64,000 nucleotides of DNA, taken from contig JAOBSW010001047.1 in assembly GCA_026214975.1 (NCBI GenBank), positions 291,001 through 355,000 of the forward strand, given 5' to 3'. The position numbers and the translations under genes were made by a program. Below are positions 34,200-46,052 of the stretch, one piece after another; within the stretch, counting starts at the first letter, position 1, and each line of letters begins with the position of its first letter. The notes under the pieces were generated by a model. The model worked only from the letters and a program-made list of their open reading frames with translations. It was not told where the DNA came from and ran no database searches. The stretch comes from Gentiana macrophylla (lineage: Eukaryota; Streptophyta; Magnoliopsida; Gentianales; Gentianaceae).

Positions 34200-35850
34200 A
34201 GAACAATCGGTGAGTCGGAGTTGAAGCAAGGAGATATCAAGTCAAGCTTAAAAGAACCCCTCAAGATTTAACGCTAAAACCTTTACCTAAGCACTTAAAG
34301 TATGTTTACGAGGAAGGCGATAAGCTTCCGTTAATCATCTCCGCCAAATTGATGAAGAAGGAGGAGGATAAGTTATTAAACGTCTTGAGAAGCAACGAGG
34401 AGCTTTCGGTTGGCAAGTAGGGGATATTAAAGGTATATCTCTCTGGCGTGTGTATGCATAAGATAAAGACCGAAGAGGAGCTAAATGTGTTCGATGACCT
34501 CAAAGGCGTTTAAATCCACATATGCAAGAGGTGGTAAAGAAAGAGATTATAAAACTTTTGGATATGGGGATCATATACGCAATAGCCGATAAGTGATTGG
34601 GTATCCCCACTCAAGTCGTCCCTAAGAAAGGGGATTACAGTGGAAAAAAACGATAAAGGTGAGGAAGTAGCTTTGAGGTTAGTGACCGGGTACCGGGTTT
34701 GTATTGATTATAGGAAATTAAATGAGGTCACTATGAAAGATCATTTTCCGCTCCCCTTCATCGACCAAATGCTTGAGCGTTTGGCTGGGCACCCCTTCTA
34801 TTGTTTCCTGGATGGATACTCCGGGTATTTTCAGATCCCTATTGATCCGATTGATCAGGAAAAGACGACCTTCACTTGCCCCTATGGTACATTCGCCTAC
34901 AGGCGAATGCCATTCGGCCTTTGCAATGCCCCAGCTACATTCCAACGATGTATGCTGGCTATCTTTGATGGGCTAATTGAGAAGTGCATGGAAGTCTTTA
35001 TGGACGATTTCTCGGTGTTTGGTCAATCTTTTGACAACTGCCTCGATAATCTTAACAAGGTTTTGAATAGATGTGTGGAGAAGAATTTAATCCTCAACTG
35101 GGAAAAATGCCACTTCATGGTGGATGAGGGATTGTTCTCGCCACAAGATCTCTCGCGAAAGGAATAGAGGTTGATAGGGCCAAAGTAGAAGCCATAGAAA
35201 AAATGAACTATCCCAAAAACGTGAAAGAAGTCAGGAGTTTTCTTGGTCACGTTGGCTTTTACAGGAGATTTATTCAGGACTTCTCCAAGATCTCGAAACC
35301 CTTATCAACTCTACTTAAAGATGGCATTGTTTTCGACTTTGACAATGATTGCAAGTATGCCTTCAAGGAGCTTAAAAATCGTCTTATCTCCGCTCCAATT
35401 CTTATCTCCCCTGATTGGAATTTACCTTTTGAATTGATGTGTGACGCTTCAAATTACGCCGTTGGTGCAGTATTGGGGCAAAGAATTAAAGGTAAATTTA
35501 AACCTATCTACTATGCAAGTCACACTCTAAACCCAGCACAAGCTAATTATACAACCACTGAAAAGGAATTATTGGCCGTAGTCTTCTCTATGGACAAATT
35601 CCGAAGTTATCTGTTGGGTGCTCATGTGATTGTTTGGACAGATCATGCGGCTTTATGCTATCTAATGAACAAAAAGGATGCCAAACCAAGACTATCTGCG
35701 ATGGATTCTTACCCTTCAAGAATTTGATGTTCATATTAAGGATATCAAGGGTAGTGAAAATCTGATGGTCGATCACATTTCAGTACTACCCATAGGAGAG
35801 GAAGATCCACAGGACATTGATTTATATTGCCCTTTTGAGAGTGTCATGTC
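34200..35850 (+). pseudogene. pol: Reverse transcriptase and RNase H of element H
   Basis: The main RT frame 34640-35167 contains [34 protein letters not shown] and the catalytic [10 protein letters not shown] small deletion near 35140 shifts the frame to 35203-35727 ([41 protein letters not shown]), the connection and RNase H domains. A further shift at 35690 leads to the end of RNase H. The catalytic residues are present, only the frame is broken. Confidence 0.85.
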
Positions 35851-37266
35851 CGTGGATGGTATTTGTATTTCCGACCCGCCGTGGTATTCTTCTATCGTAA
35901 ACTATCTCCATTCCGGTACTGAACCACGAATTCTCCTATCAAGAGAAGAAGAAATTCTTCTTTGATCTGAAATATTATGTCTGGGAAGAACCGCATCTTT
36001 TCAAGCTTTGTAAAGATGGGTTGCTTCGTCGATGTGTTCCGGAGTCTGAGCAACGGAACATAATTGAGCAATGTCATAGTGGCCCCACTGGTGGCCACTT
36101 CGGTCCCTGGAAGACCGTTGCAAAGATATTCCAACGGTTTTTATGGCCATCGATTTTCAAGGACATGAAGCCTTTTGTAAAGGCCGTGGCGGATGCCGAG
36201 AACCGGAGCGTTGACAAGGCGGTATGATATGCCGTTGAAGCCCATTTTGGAGTGTGAGGTGTTCGATGTGCGGGAATTGACTTTATGGGTCCTTTCCGTC
36301 CTCATGCGATAATGAGATACATCCTGGTCTGCGTAGACTATGTATCTAAATGGGTGGAAGCGATCGCCACTCCTCACAATGATCATAAAACGGTCATGAA
36401 ATTTTTAAAGAGAAATATTTTTGTGAGGTTTGGCTGCCCACGAGCCTTGATCGATGATGAAGGACACACTTACGCAATAGACCACTTGATAAAGTGTTAG
36501 AAAAATATGGTGTTCGCCACAAATCCGGTACACCATATCATCCTATGACAAGTGGTCAAGTTGAGCGAAGTAATCAGAGCTTAAAGAAAATTCTTGAGAA
36601 GACGGTCAATAGTCACCGTAAGGATTGGAGTCGAAGTTGGACGATGCTCTATGGGCTTATCGCAAGCGTATAAGACCCCCATGGGTACTTCTCCATTCCA
36701 AATGGTCTACGGAAAACCTTGCCATCTGCCTATCGAGTTGGAACATCGAGCTTACTGGGCAACCAAGTTCCTGAATTTCGATTCCCAAGCTTGCGGGCAA
36801 CATCGTCTACAGCAGCTGCACGAGCTGGACGAGTTCAGACTCCAAGCTTATGAAAATGCTAAAATCAGCAAAGACAGAATGAAACTGCTCCACGATAAGA
36901 AGATCAAAAAGAGAGAGTTTCATACCGGCGAACAAGTCCTCCTTTATAATTCAAGATTACATCTCTTCCCTGGGAAACTGAGGACGCGGTGGTCAGGGCC
37001 TTTCACGATCATTCAGACTTTTCCTAGTGGTGTGTTGGAACTAAATGGAAAAGATAATCAACCTTTCCGGGTAAACGGACAACGGTGTAAGCACTACATA
37101 GGACAAACCGAAGAAACTCCGATGTTCATCAAATTCATTGACATCCTTTGTGGTAATATCTCTGATACCCAGGATTTGGAGGAGTTTAGCCCCGACCTGT
37201 ATTCAAACAGCACCACTAATGATCATACGAAGAAGTCTTTCTTTGGTAGTGGGACATGGAGCAAGA
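35851..37266 (+). pseudogene. pol: Integrase of element H
   Basis: The zinc-finger part [12 protein letters not shown] lies at about 36075. The catalytic core is in several frames: GIDFMGPF at about 36275, VDYVSKWVEAI, then HPMTSGQVERSNQ with the third catalytic acidic residue at about 36540. After a frame change, KTPMGTSPFQMVYGKPCHLP and the C-terminal part with RTRWSGPFTI run to 37284. No chromodomain, as expected for Athila-type elements. Confidence 0.82.
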
Positions 37267-37286
37267 TTGGAAGGAGCATGAGTTGA

Positions 37287-38909
37287 ATGTGAGAAGAAAC
37301 CAGAGGAAATCAACAAGAGAAAGAATGAGCAAGGTTTGGAAGGCGGTTAAAAGCCAAATTCTCTCTGCTCAAAGTTGTTTCTGCATGAGCCCATTTGATG
37401 AAATAACGGGCAGAAAGATCAAGTGGCCCGATCCGGGTTGAGCTCACAAAGGAAGTTGAGCTAACAACGTAAATAAAAGCGCTGCTAGGAGGTGTCCTAG
37501 CTTTGTGTGTTAGCTAGTTTTTCTGTTTTATTTTCCTTGTCTTTTGTAATAAAAGGATTGAGTTATACTCTCCAATGTTTGTTTTTCTGATACTTTGGCC
37601 TTGGCTTCATATTATGTCGGGACGGCTATGTTTATTATCTTTTGGCATGTATCTCGTGCTAGCCTATCATGATTACCTGTCATCATGCCCGAGTCACTAT
37701 CTCCCATATCTTATTATAGCTTATCCCCAATTTTGCCCCGAGATATTGTTTGTGGTTTTCAAGTCCTACAGGTTGCACTAGAGCTATTTGGTTGATATGA
37801 CCTACACTTTTGAGGATCATTGCGAATTGTTCATGCTCCAGCCTGCCCAACGATCCTACGCTCTATCGAATCAGCTAAGTACTTGGTCTCTAATTTATTT
37901 CCTAAACAACTTGAGGACACGTTGTATTCTAAGTGTGGGGGGGTTCTTGGTTCGTTGCACCTATAATCACCCTTGATCATACTATCATGTTTTTAATGGA
38001 AAATGAGCTGAAAATTGAAAAATTTACACTTGAACACTTGTAGATTCCGGCATGTAATTGAAACAAAATGCTCACTAGTTGTAGTTTCCTTACAATGATT
38101 CTATGTGACTACGTAAGATAACTATAGCATGCTTGTACCGATATGAGATAGACCACACTTTCACGAAAGCCTTTGATATAAAAGCATGAATTTTAAACCA
38201 TATCCTTTTACTTCTCTAGTGATTCATCTTAATAGTAACAGTGATTGAACGCCTAAGTCCCGAACGTGTGCTGTGAATATCTGTATGTTTGAATGTGATA
38301 AATAAACCATTACCAAAGTCTTGAAATAAAACGAATAAATAAAATCGTTACTTGGGGTATTATGCAAAGTGGTATGCTTTACTTCCAAATACCGCCACCG
38401 TAAATCCCGTTTAAGTAATGTAGTGTGTGTTTTTAAAAGTCGCCTTATGATTGGGGTAGGGAGGGGATTATCACGAAATGTCCTATTTCTACTATGACGG
38501 GCAAAAGCTCACTTCTGATTGTTCTTAAAAAAAAAAAAATAGCATTGCGTGAGTTGGAATAAATTGAAGACTTGGTTAATGATAACTTTATCCCCAGTAT
38601 AAACTTATAGATATGATTTAGGGATCATCCTAATGAGCACACAGGACGACTTATTGCGTGATTGAAACTGTTATGCCGTAGATGTTCATTATAATTGCTT
38701 TGTAAAGGATATGTGTTTAGAAAGATTGTGAAAAATTGAAAAAGGTTTGTTTCAACACATACACAATGTCTATCGCTACTTGGTACTCCCTGCTATGGTC
38801 ACTGCATCGGTGGTCACTTGAGTTCGGAAACTATTTGGATAGATATAAAAGTTGAGCTGTGTTTTGATTGTTTTGTTCGGGACGAACAAAGGTTTAAGTA
38901 TGGGGGAGT
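37287..38909 (+). other. Non-coding 3' region of element H with two purine tracts
   Basis: About 1.6 kb without a convincing frame; small frames at 37575-37976 have no env features. A first purine tract, AAGTGTGGGGGGG, lies at about 37931-37943, after TTGAGGACACGTTGTATT. The second, AAGTATGGGGGAG, is at 38896-38908 directly before the LTR and is the true primer for plus-strand synthesis. The first resembles a secondary tract. Confidence 0.7.
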
Positions 38910-40198
38910 TGTTAAGGGTGGAATTATACGATACTTTATTATACTTTATATTATAATTTCACCCTAACTAATATAATTTGCATTGAAAATGAATCTTAAA
39001 ATAACTTATTGAGCAAACACGGTTTTATAAATGTTAATTACCAAATAACACATTTTATGTGCTTAAATGATTATTTTATATCATTGTGGAAATATGTTAT
39101 GCTTTGGTATTTTTCATGTGTGTTGTAGGTACATAATACATTTAAATATTGGATGCAAGTCAAGGCCACTCAATAAAATCAAGTCAAGGACACTCAATGC
39201 TTAGTCCAAGTCAAGTAGGAGTGATTCAAGGGGCTGTTTTTGAGAGCAAATCAAGAGGAATTAATATTATCATAATGTGTAGCATTTTATCATTTTTAAA
39301 GGGGAGAGGGACGGTTCATAGAGAAGGGAGGAGAGCAGGAAATTTTTGGGAGTCTTTGTTTTGTTTTTACGCTTTCCTTTTGAGAGTTCTAGTCCATCAA
39401 ACAACTTTTGTATTTTTCCATTCTAGTTTGAATAATCAAACACTTATAGATTTCTTCATAATTCTCCATTGTTGTTCATACAATTGCCAAAATCAAATCT
39501 TGGCCTTATCAAATTCCTGCTCTACATATAATTTTATGGTGCATTCTCATCCACCCAAGATGAGCACTAGTGATATGGATAGCTAAACTCATCAAGGGCA
39601 AGCAATTGGGGGAAGCAATTCGACGGTTTTCGGGTTTTCTAATATAAAGCATTACAGTCTTTCAAACCAAAGGTTAGATTACGAGTTGTACATTTTATTG
39701 TTCATAGCTTGATCGAGAGATTTTGCTCACGGATTGCCATACGAGAGATTGTATGCATTGAATCAGTATAACACGTAATTAAACCATAATATTCGAGTAT
39801 AAAACGGGAGTTTATCGAATACGGTTTGGATAAATTAATCGAGAGATTATACCTTGTGTTTTGATTGTATCTTTCACCTAAGAGATTAGGGATTACATTC
39901 GGTTTAGGAGATCCTAATCTTTGCTCCTGATATTGCATGCTTGTATGATTAGAAACCTGATAATTTGTCGAATTGTGAAACCTATTGTTTGCCCTCTTTT
40001 AAATCTCATTACAATAATCTAAATTTGTAACGTATCTCGTGACAATCGTGACTCAAAACCGAACCACCTCTCAACCTCGAATCCCTGAGTTCGACTCCGG
40101 TTTTACATCGCTATACTACGATCCCTCCTCTTGGGGAAACCGGATTATAAATTTATAACTTGTCATTCTTATTTTCATAATCAATAAAATCCGGGACA
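38910..40198 (+). repeat. 3' LTR of element H
   Basis: 1289 bp, same ends as the 5' LTR. Confidence 0.95.
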
Positions 40199-42127
40199 TC
40201 TTCAAAACTCATCATCAACACTTGCTCTACCTGTTCGTCTTCTCCCCCACAATGCATACAAAATAAAATGCAAAGGAGGTAAGTACAAAGTACTTAGTAA
40301 AAGTGAGAAGCTATGACAACAATTAAGATTTATAAAGGATAGATATTTATTCGAGTTGTTGTTTATGTGAGACCGACTCAATCTAGGGTTCACTGCATGC
40401 CCATTGACACGTCGTGACTAACTGTTTCTAACTTAGCTTATCTTTGTTGCGTCATTACTCAAGGACACTTCGCATGGCGTTCATCAGCCTGAAGATATAC
40501 TTGCTAACTAACGGTGATTAGCACCGATTAGCTCCGGGTCTCCCGGTATGCGATATCGTCCGATGGATTTCCTCCACTACCCTTCACCGTTTAAGCCGCA
40601 GTGTTGTCCACCTTTTATGAACGTATCACATCGCCGATATGAAATAGTGTCTACAACCGAGAATAGATGATGCTTTATCTTTTACTACACATATGTAAGT
40701 ATCGATGTGAATTAACTAGCCATCCCTAGTGTTTTCAAGTAAGCTCCCTCACATCTCCTACTCTCGTACTTAGACCACTAGACGCGGACAAGTCCTAGCA
40801 AATACACAGACATTGATGAACCCTAGTTCACCAAAGCACAAGCCCTTTCATGCCCTTCCGACGGATCCGAACTTCAACTCCCTTTAAGAGTACATTCGGT
40901 GTTTTAACTAAACGCATCAGAAGTACAATCGAAGCTAGTTCATTTTTAATTAATCTTAATATACCATGATTAAGAGTTTAAAACAATAAAGAACATGATA
41001 ATCAAGCTTGAAACAATTAAAATACTAGAAACAAGGTAACAAATCCAAACGCTCGTTTGAAACTATAAACGCCCGTTTAAGCCTATGGACGCCCGTCTAA
41101 ACCTTATAAACGTCCGTCCACTATAACTGGACGCCCGTCCACCTAAAAACGCTACATCCTGAATCAAAAATCTACATTCAGACGCCCGTCCGACTATTTC
41201 AGACGCCCGTCTGCCTGGGCTTCACCCAAAACCCTAAAATCATCAATTTACGATTTCTAAACTGTTTCTAACCCAAATAACATCAAATTAAGCACAGTAA
41301 AACTCAGAGAAACATATCTAAACTGTCCATAGCATCTATGATCCTTTGATCAACGAAAAACACATCTTTCTAGCACCTACGCATCTTAAAAACATGGTCT
41401 AAACTTTACGAATCATAATCGAGATCATAGGAAGAGCCTCTTACCTTAAAGGCCTGCAAAACCAACAGCAAAACACCAAGCAACTGCCACAATTGTTGAT
41501 CTTCGACCCCAAAAACCTACTTGATCAACAAAAACCCTAAAAACCCTATTTTCCTTCCAAAAACGAAACTGAAAAAGTGCCATAAACTGCAGATTACCTG
41601 GATTAACTGCTGCGAAACTATTTTTAGAACAATCTACGTTCCAAGACGATCGTTTCGACTACTCATGGCTGCGAAACAGAGTTACGGATTGAAAGATACG
41701 AATTTTTTAACGAATCGAACACTACGAATACCAAAAACTATGGTTAAACTAAAAACTTACGAAATTGAGAGATTTTATTTTCCAAAGTTGCGTCTCCTCG
41801 CGCTGATCACTTTTCTCTCCTGCGGCATCTTGAACAGATAAACGGATTGATCACACGGTTGATGCCTACTATTTCGCTTTCTTCCTACGTCTTCTCATGT
41901 TGCCGCCGTTCCTCTTCTTTTTTTTGTCAAAACTTGCGTGTGTAGTTATGAGGGAATAATTGAGATTATCTCTATTTATAGCCAATAATTAAATCTTTTA
42001 TAATTAATTGCTAAATCCTTTTTAATTAAATCTCTTTTAATCAAATAAATAGGATAAATAATAATTAGGTCATAGTAAATACGCCCAATGACTATTTTAC
42101 CCTTTTATGAAAAGTCGGGATGTTACA
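40199..42127 (-). repeat. 3' LTR of element G, second piece (right of element H)
   Basis: Continues the LTR of G from the TCTTC duplication to the terminus GGGATGTTACA. It matches 46395-48366 with many single-base indels, often in homopolymers. Confidence 0.93.
41045..41215 (-). repeat. GGACGNNCGTCC-like motif cluster in element G LTR (left)
   Basis: About eight copies read on the + strand as GACGCCCGTC, GGACGCCCGTCC and AACGCTCGTTT. Confidence 0.82.
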
Positions 42128-45100
42128 TTCCTTCCCCCTTAAGAGGAGTTTCGTCCTCGAAACTCGAATGTAACCGAGAGGTACTTGAACTCTGGACTTT
42201 GCGAAGCGTTTCGTCTTCCAGCTCTTTCAGTCTTCTTCTTCTTCCATCTTCCCACTCTTCTGCTTGTCTTGAGTCAACTTGGGTTGCGACGATCCACTTC
42301 GATCTTCTCGTTGATTTGTTGTATCAAATCTGGTCTCGTATTCTGTCCTCACTCCACTTCATCCCCGAAAATTCACATTCTTCTACATCTATCTTCATGA
42401 AAGATCATCAGCAGTACTGTTCCAATTCTTGTACTTCTTGGTCGCTGCGAGGGGAACTTCAATTTCCATCTCGAGGTTTTCATTCTTCATTGTCCTTCAC
42501 AAATCTTCCGCATTCGGAACCCAAAGATGATTCTGATGCCAACGATCGACATCTTCATCTAACTCATGACCATTGGTTGGTTTGGCTCCAGCCACTGACT
42601 TGTAACTGGAGACAACTGGATCTTTGTCTTGTTTCTTCACGAACTCGTCAACTGCCTCGAATCTTGCAATAATCACTCTTTGCTTGCTCCTGCTAACCTA
42701 TGTCCTGAGTTCTTGAGCTTCCCAACTGACTCACAGCATCCTGGCATACTTGACTTCCTTCGATCTCAACTACCATCATGGCACCACGAGCTTGCTGAAG
42801 AACTACAAGGATCCCAGCTGAAGGACTCCTAATGCTCCTTAAGGATAGAGAACATGCATCTTCCATCCTTTCTCTCTGACGGACTGAGCCAATCCCTATG
42901 CCAATTAGGGTAAGCTTGGAAGATATAAGAAGTTGAAAGGTGACAAGTTGAGTACCAGGTGGTATGTCAACTAGGTAAGCCAAGAAATGGTACAATGCAC
43001 TTGAAACAAGAAAGGTTTCTTGGGTTACAAACAGAACAAACTGATTCCATATTGGGGAAAAATTGAAGGTGGTTCCAAACTGAAGAATGAGGCATTGTAT
43101 CATAATACAAAAGATAGCCACCAGAAGTAAAACAAAGGAACACCTTGCAGATGAAATTCTTTCGAGCGAGTGAAATTCTACAAGATACGGTGGTCTGCAA
43201 AGAACTCAGAGGCAACTGAAAAGGATGGTAATAAGCTTTCATATAAGACTTCAAAAAGTGGAGATGTTAAAGGAAACATTATCTGATGGACTTGGAAACA
43301 TTAACTGCAAAGAAAAAGAGAATGCTAAACTTGAGGACATTAGGCAAGTGACCTTGATTGTTAAACACTTGGTTAACAAAATGGATGTTGGCGAATTAGG
43401 AAAATCTTCAGTTCACATGAGTTTCGTAGAGGAAACATCACACAACAGGAAAGCAAAGTAAAAGTGCAAGGTCGAGCACCAGAAGGACCAGAAAGAATTT
43501 AGAAATCAAAAGAGAGTAAGAATCTCAACATGAAGAAACCATGAAGACAAAACAAGTACACCAAAAGGTCTCAGAATAAAATAAACACTTGTCAAGAAGT
43601 GTCCAAGTTTGCAGTAGTCAAAGAGAGGTTATCTCAAGATTGAAAAGAAGTAGAAATTTCCCTCGAGATATTGTAAGGGAATATCAAGAGTTTGAGTAAG
43701 TAATGGAAAACAAGATTTTGAATGAAGAGGAAACGACACTTAAGAACTGTCGGATAAGGTTTGATTTCAAAGAATTAATTCAAACCTTCAAAGGAAGTTT
43801 AAACGATCATTGACGATCCAAATCAAAGGTTCAAGGTTGCACTACTCGAGAGGAATAGTACACTGCCAAGAAATAAATGCTCAAGGTTATTCCTCGTGTA
43901 GGAATGAAAAGGTAAAAAAGAAAGTAGACTTTCAACCAATTTAACAAAATTGGAATAGAAACGCCAAACAAAAGATGGAAAGTCAAAAGGTGTATATGGC
44001 GGTTCATGGCTCTAAATGGCCTGAAAGATAGTTAAAACTGAAGGGTACAAGGTACAATAATCTGAAAGGGAGATCAAAAGTTTAGAAACTCAAAAGTCGG
44101 TTGGCTAATTTGGTTTAGAAGGCATCTTAAAAGATTTTGCCTTCTGCTTGAAACTAGTTTAGCATAAATTGCTAGAAGGTTAAAGATAAGTAACTGAAGA
44201 GGAATGCCATGATAGGCTTAAAGATTCAACTGATAAGAAGATGAGATGCATACTTTAAACGAACAAGTAGCATCACCAAAATCAACACTACCCTTAGGAG
44301 GGAAGCTGAGAATAAACACAAGTAAGAAAATATTCTGACCTCAGAAGGCTTAGTCAAACTTGAATTTGAAGTGAAGAACGGGAGTGCGACACTACGGTTC
44401 TGAAGAGGCATTGTTTCTTGATTTGAAAAGAAAGAAGGCATGAATTTGCTCAGAAGAAGGGCTCAAGGTGATATATTTCTGAGGTAATTCATGACAATAA
44501 GCGGAGAGGATTTGTCGAGTTTAAAGATCTCAAGTGAGGGATTACAGGAGATTAAATCACCAGAAAAGGTATAATTACAAAAGGCACAACAAGAGTCTGA
44601 ACAACAAACATGGCATGCTTGAGGATAGCATAATGGTTCTTGTTTATAACTGCAAAAGGAACAAAAATGTTAACTTTAACGATTCCTACTAAAAGGTTTA
44701 ACTCAGAAGGAGATCAAACTTCAGGGAACTCCTAAACAAAACAATCGTAACTTACTACCCTCTTAGCCCAGATCCCAAGTCGAAGAGGGGAAAAATTCCT
44801 TTTTGGTTGTTGTGTATGATATTTACTCTGGATCTGATATTATTGATTTTTACAGAACAAATGAAGGGGAATTTGAGTATGATACAAAGAGATAAGAGTT
44901 AGATACTGGAGTTTTCTAGATGATATAAAAATTTTAAAATTTTTGGATGAAAATAACTTAGTCAAAATCATTTATTTCCGACGATTGCACAAGCTGTCAG
45001 CATTTTCAGATTCTTAAACACAGAGTTAAATTGCAAATTGATGTCAAACGAAAAAGAATCTGAACTTAATTCCAAAAGGAAAACTATAGATAAAAGTCTT

Positions 45101-46052
45101 GCCTGCAACATATCAAAACTTCAGATCATTTGAAGGTGTTTAACTTGTTCAAAACAGAAAAAGAAGTGAAGGTGCTGCTGCAGATTTTCTGGACAGAGTG
45201 TCCGACATAAACACGAACTTTCTGAAAAATCCATAACTATTATCGAGTTGATGTAAAAAGAGAAATCGTAGATAAAACAGTAATCTATGTTGCTGAAAAT
45301 TTTCAGAATTTTTGGAACACGGTAAATTAGTTAACCTGAATGGAAAACACAGAAACAAAAGCATTCACTCATGTTGGATAAAGCCAAACATGAGGGTGAC
45401 GAAAACTATATGCCAAAATATAAGACCTTTAACACTAATAGTTGAAACGACTAAAAAGTATTTGAAAGGAATAGAATTACGCACGGAGTTGAACCAACTC
45501 AAGCAAAGAAAAGGTCTAAGAATGTTGATGAACTCAAACCAAGTGGTGGTGAAAAAAAGAAAGCGGAGGATTTGTAGAGTTGAATCAAATATCATTCTCT
45601 ACAAAGTTAGGCCAAGATAAAAGTAAACTTAGATATTCGTGTAGAGAAGGTGAAGAGACTTCAAAAGGGAAAGTAAGAAAAGGAAATCAACCAAGAGGAC
45701 CTCGACTTTAAGGTGTAGGCATAAGACTCCGATCCTAAAGCTTTACTTAAAGCGGTTTCACTTAACCCTATGTGACAAGCTACAGTTTGGAACTTCAAAA
45801 GAAGAAAGAGTTTCTACTAAGGATCAAGAAGGAACAAACCTGAGGTGATAACATAAAGGATGTGAACTGAGAACTCAACCTAACCTTCGTCTCAGAAGAC
45901 TCCTCACTAGGTCCTGACAACTAGACCACGGTTTAAGGATTCTTAGTCATACGAGGATTACCACCAAGCTCAAGTTCTAAAAGGTCTAAAGGATTCTTAT
46001 CTTAGAGGAAGAGATGCCTAGCACAGAAAGGACGCTTCTCTCTGATACCAAC
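42128..46052 (-). other. Non-coding interior of LARD element G
   Basis: On the minus strand this runs from the PBS (right) to the purine tract (left). No gag, protease, RT or integrase motif is visible in any frame. The + strand is strongly purine-rich from about 43200 to 46000, so frames such as 42088-42672 are composition artefacts. TCGTCCTCGAAACTCG at about 42151 is the complement of the conserved 3' motif of Tekay elements. Confidence 0.75.
46033..46050 (-). other. Initiator tRNA-Met primer binding site of element G
   Basis: On the minus strand TGGTATCAGAGAGAAGCG, two bases inside the 5' LTR. Element I has TGGTATCAGAGAGAAAGG. Confidence 0.88.

Larger units (their letters stand above)
29526..40198 (+). 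mobile_element. Element H: Athila-type Ty3/gypsy element, structurally complete
   Basis: Complete layout: 5' LTR, tRNA-Asp PBS, leader, gag, protease, RT, RNase H, integrase, long non-coding 3' region with two purine tracts, 3' LTR. Flanked by TCTTC on both sides (29521-29525 and 40199-40203), and removing it restores the LTR of G as seen at 46390-46410. LTRs show about 15 differences over 1.29 kb, so the insertion is young. The coding region nevertheless has many frameshifts. No env-like frame found. Confidence 0.93.

Noticed and set aside
37575..37976. Possible env-like gene of element H
   Set aside because: Two short hydrophobic frames (68 and 62 codons) in different registers, without signal peptide plus ectodomain architecture.
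42088..42672. 194-residue open frame on the + strand
   Set aside because: Starts in an LTR, runs antisense through the LARD interior, is Ser/Leu-rich because of pyrimidine bias, and has no domain.
42693..43254. Minus-strand frames of 95-142 residues in element G
   Set aside because: They overlap in different registers, lack retroelement motifs and lie in biased sequence.
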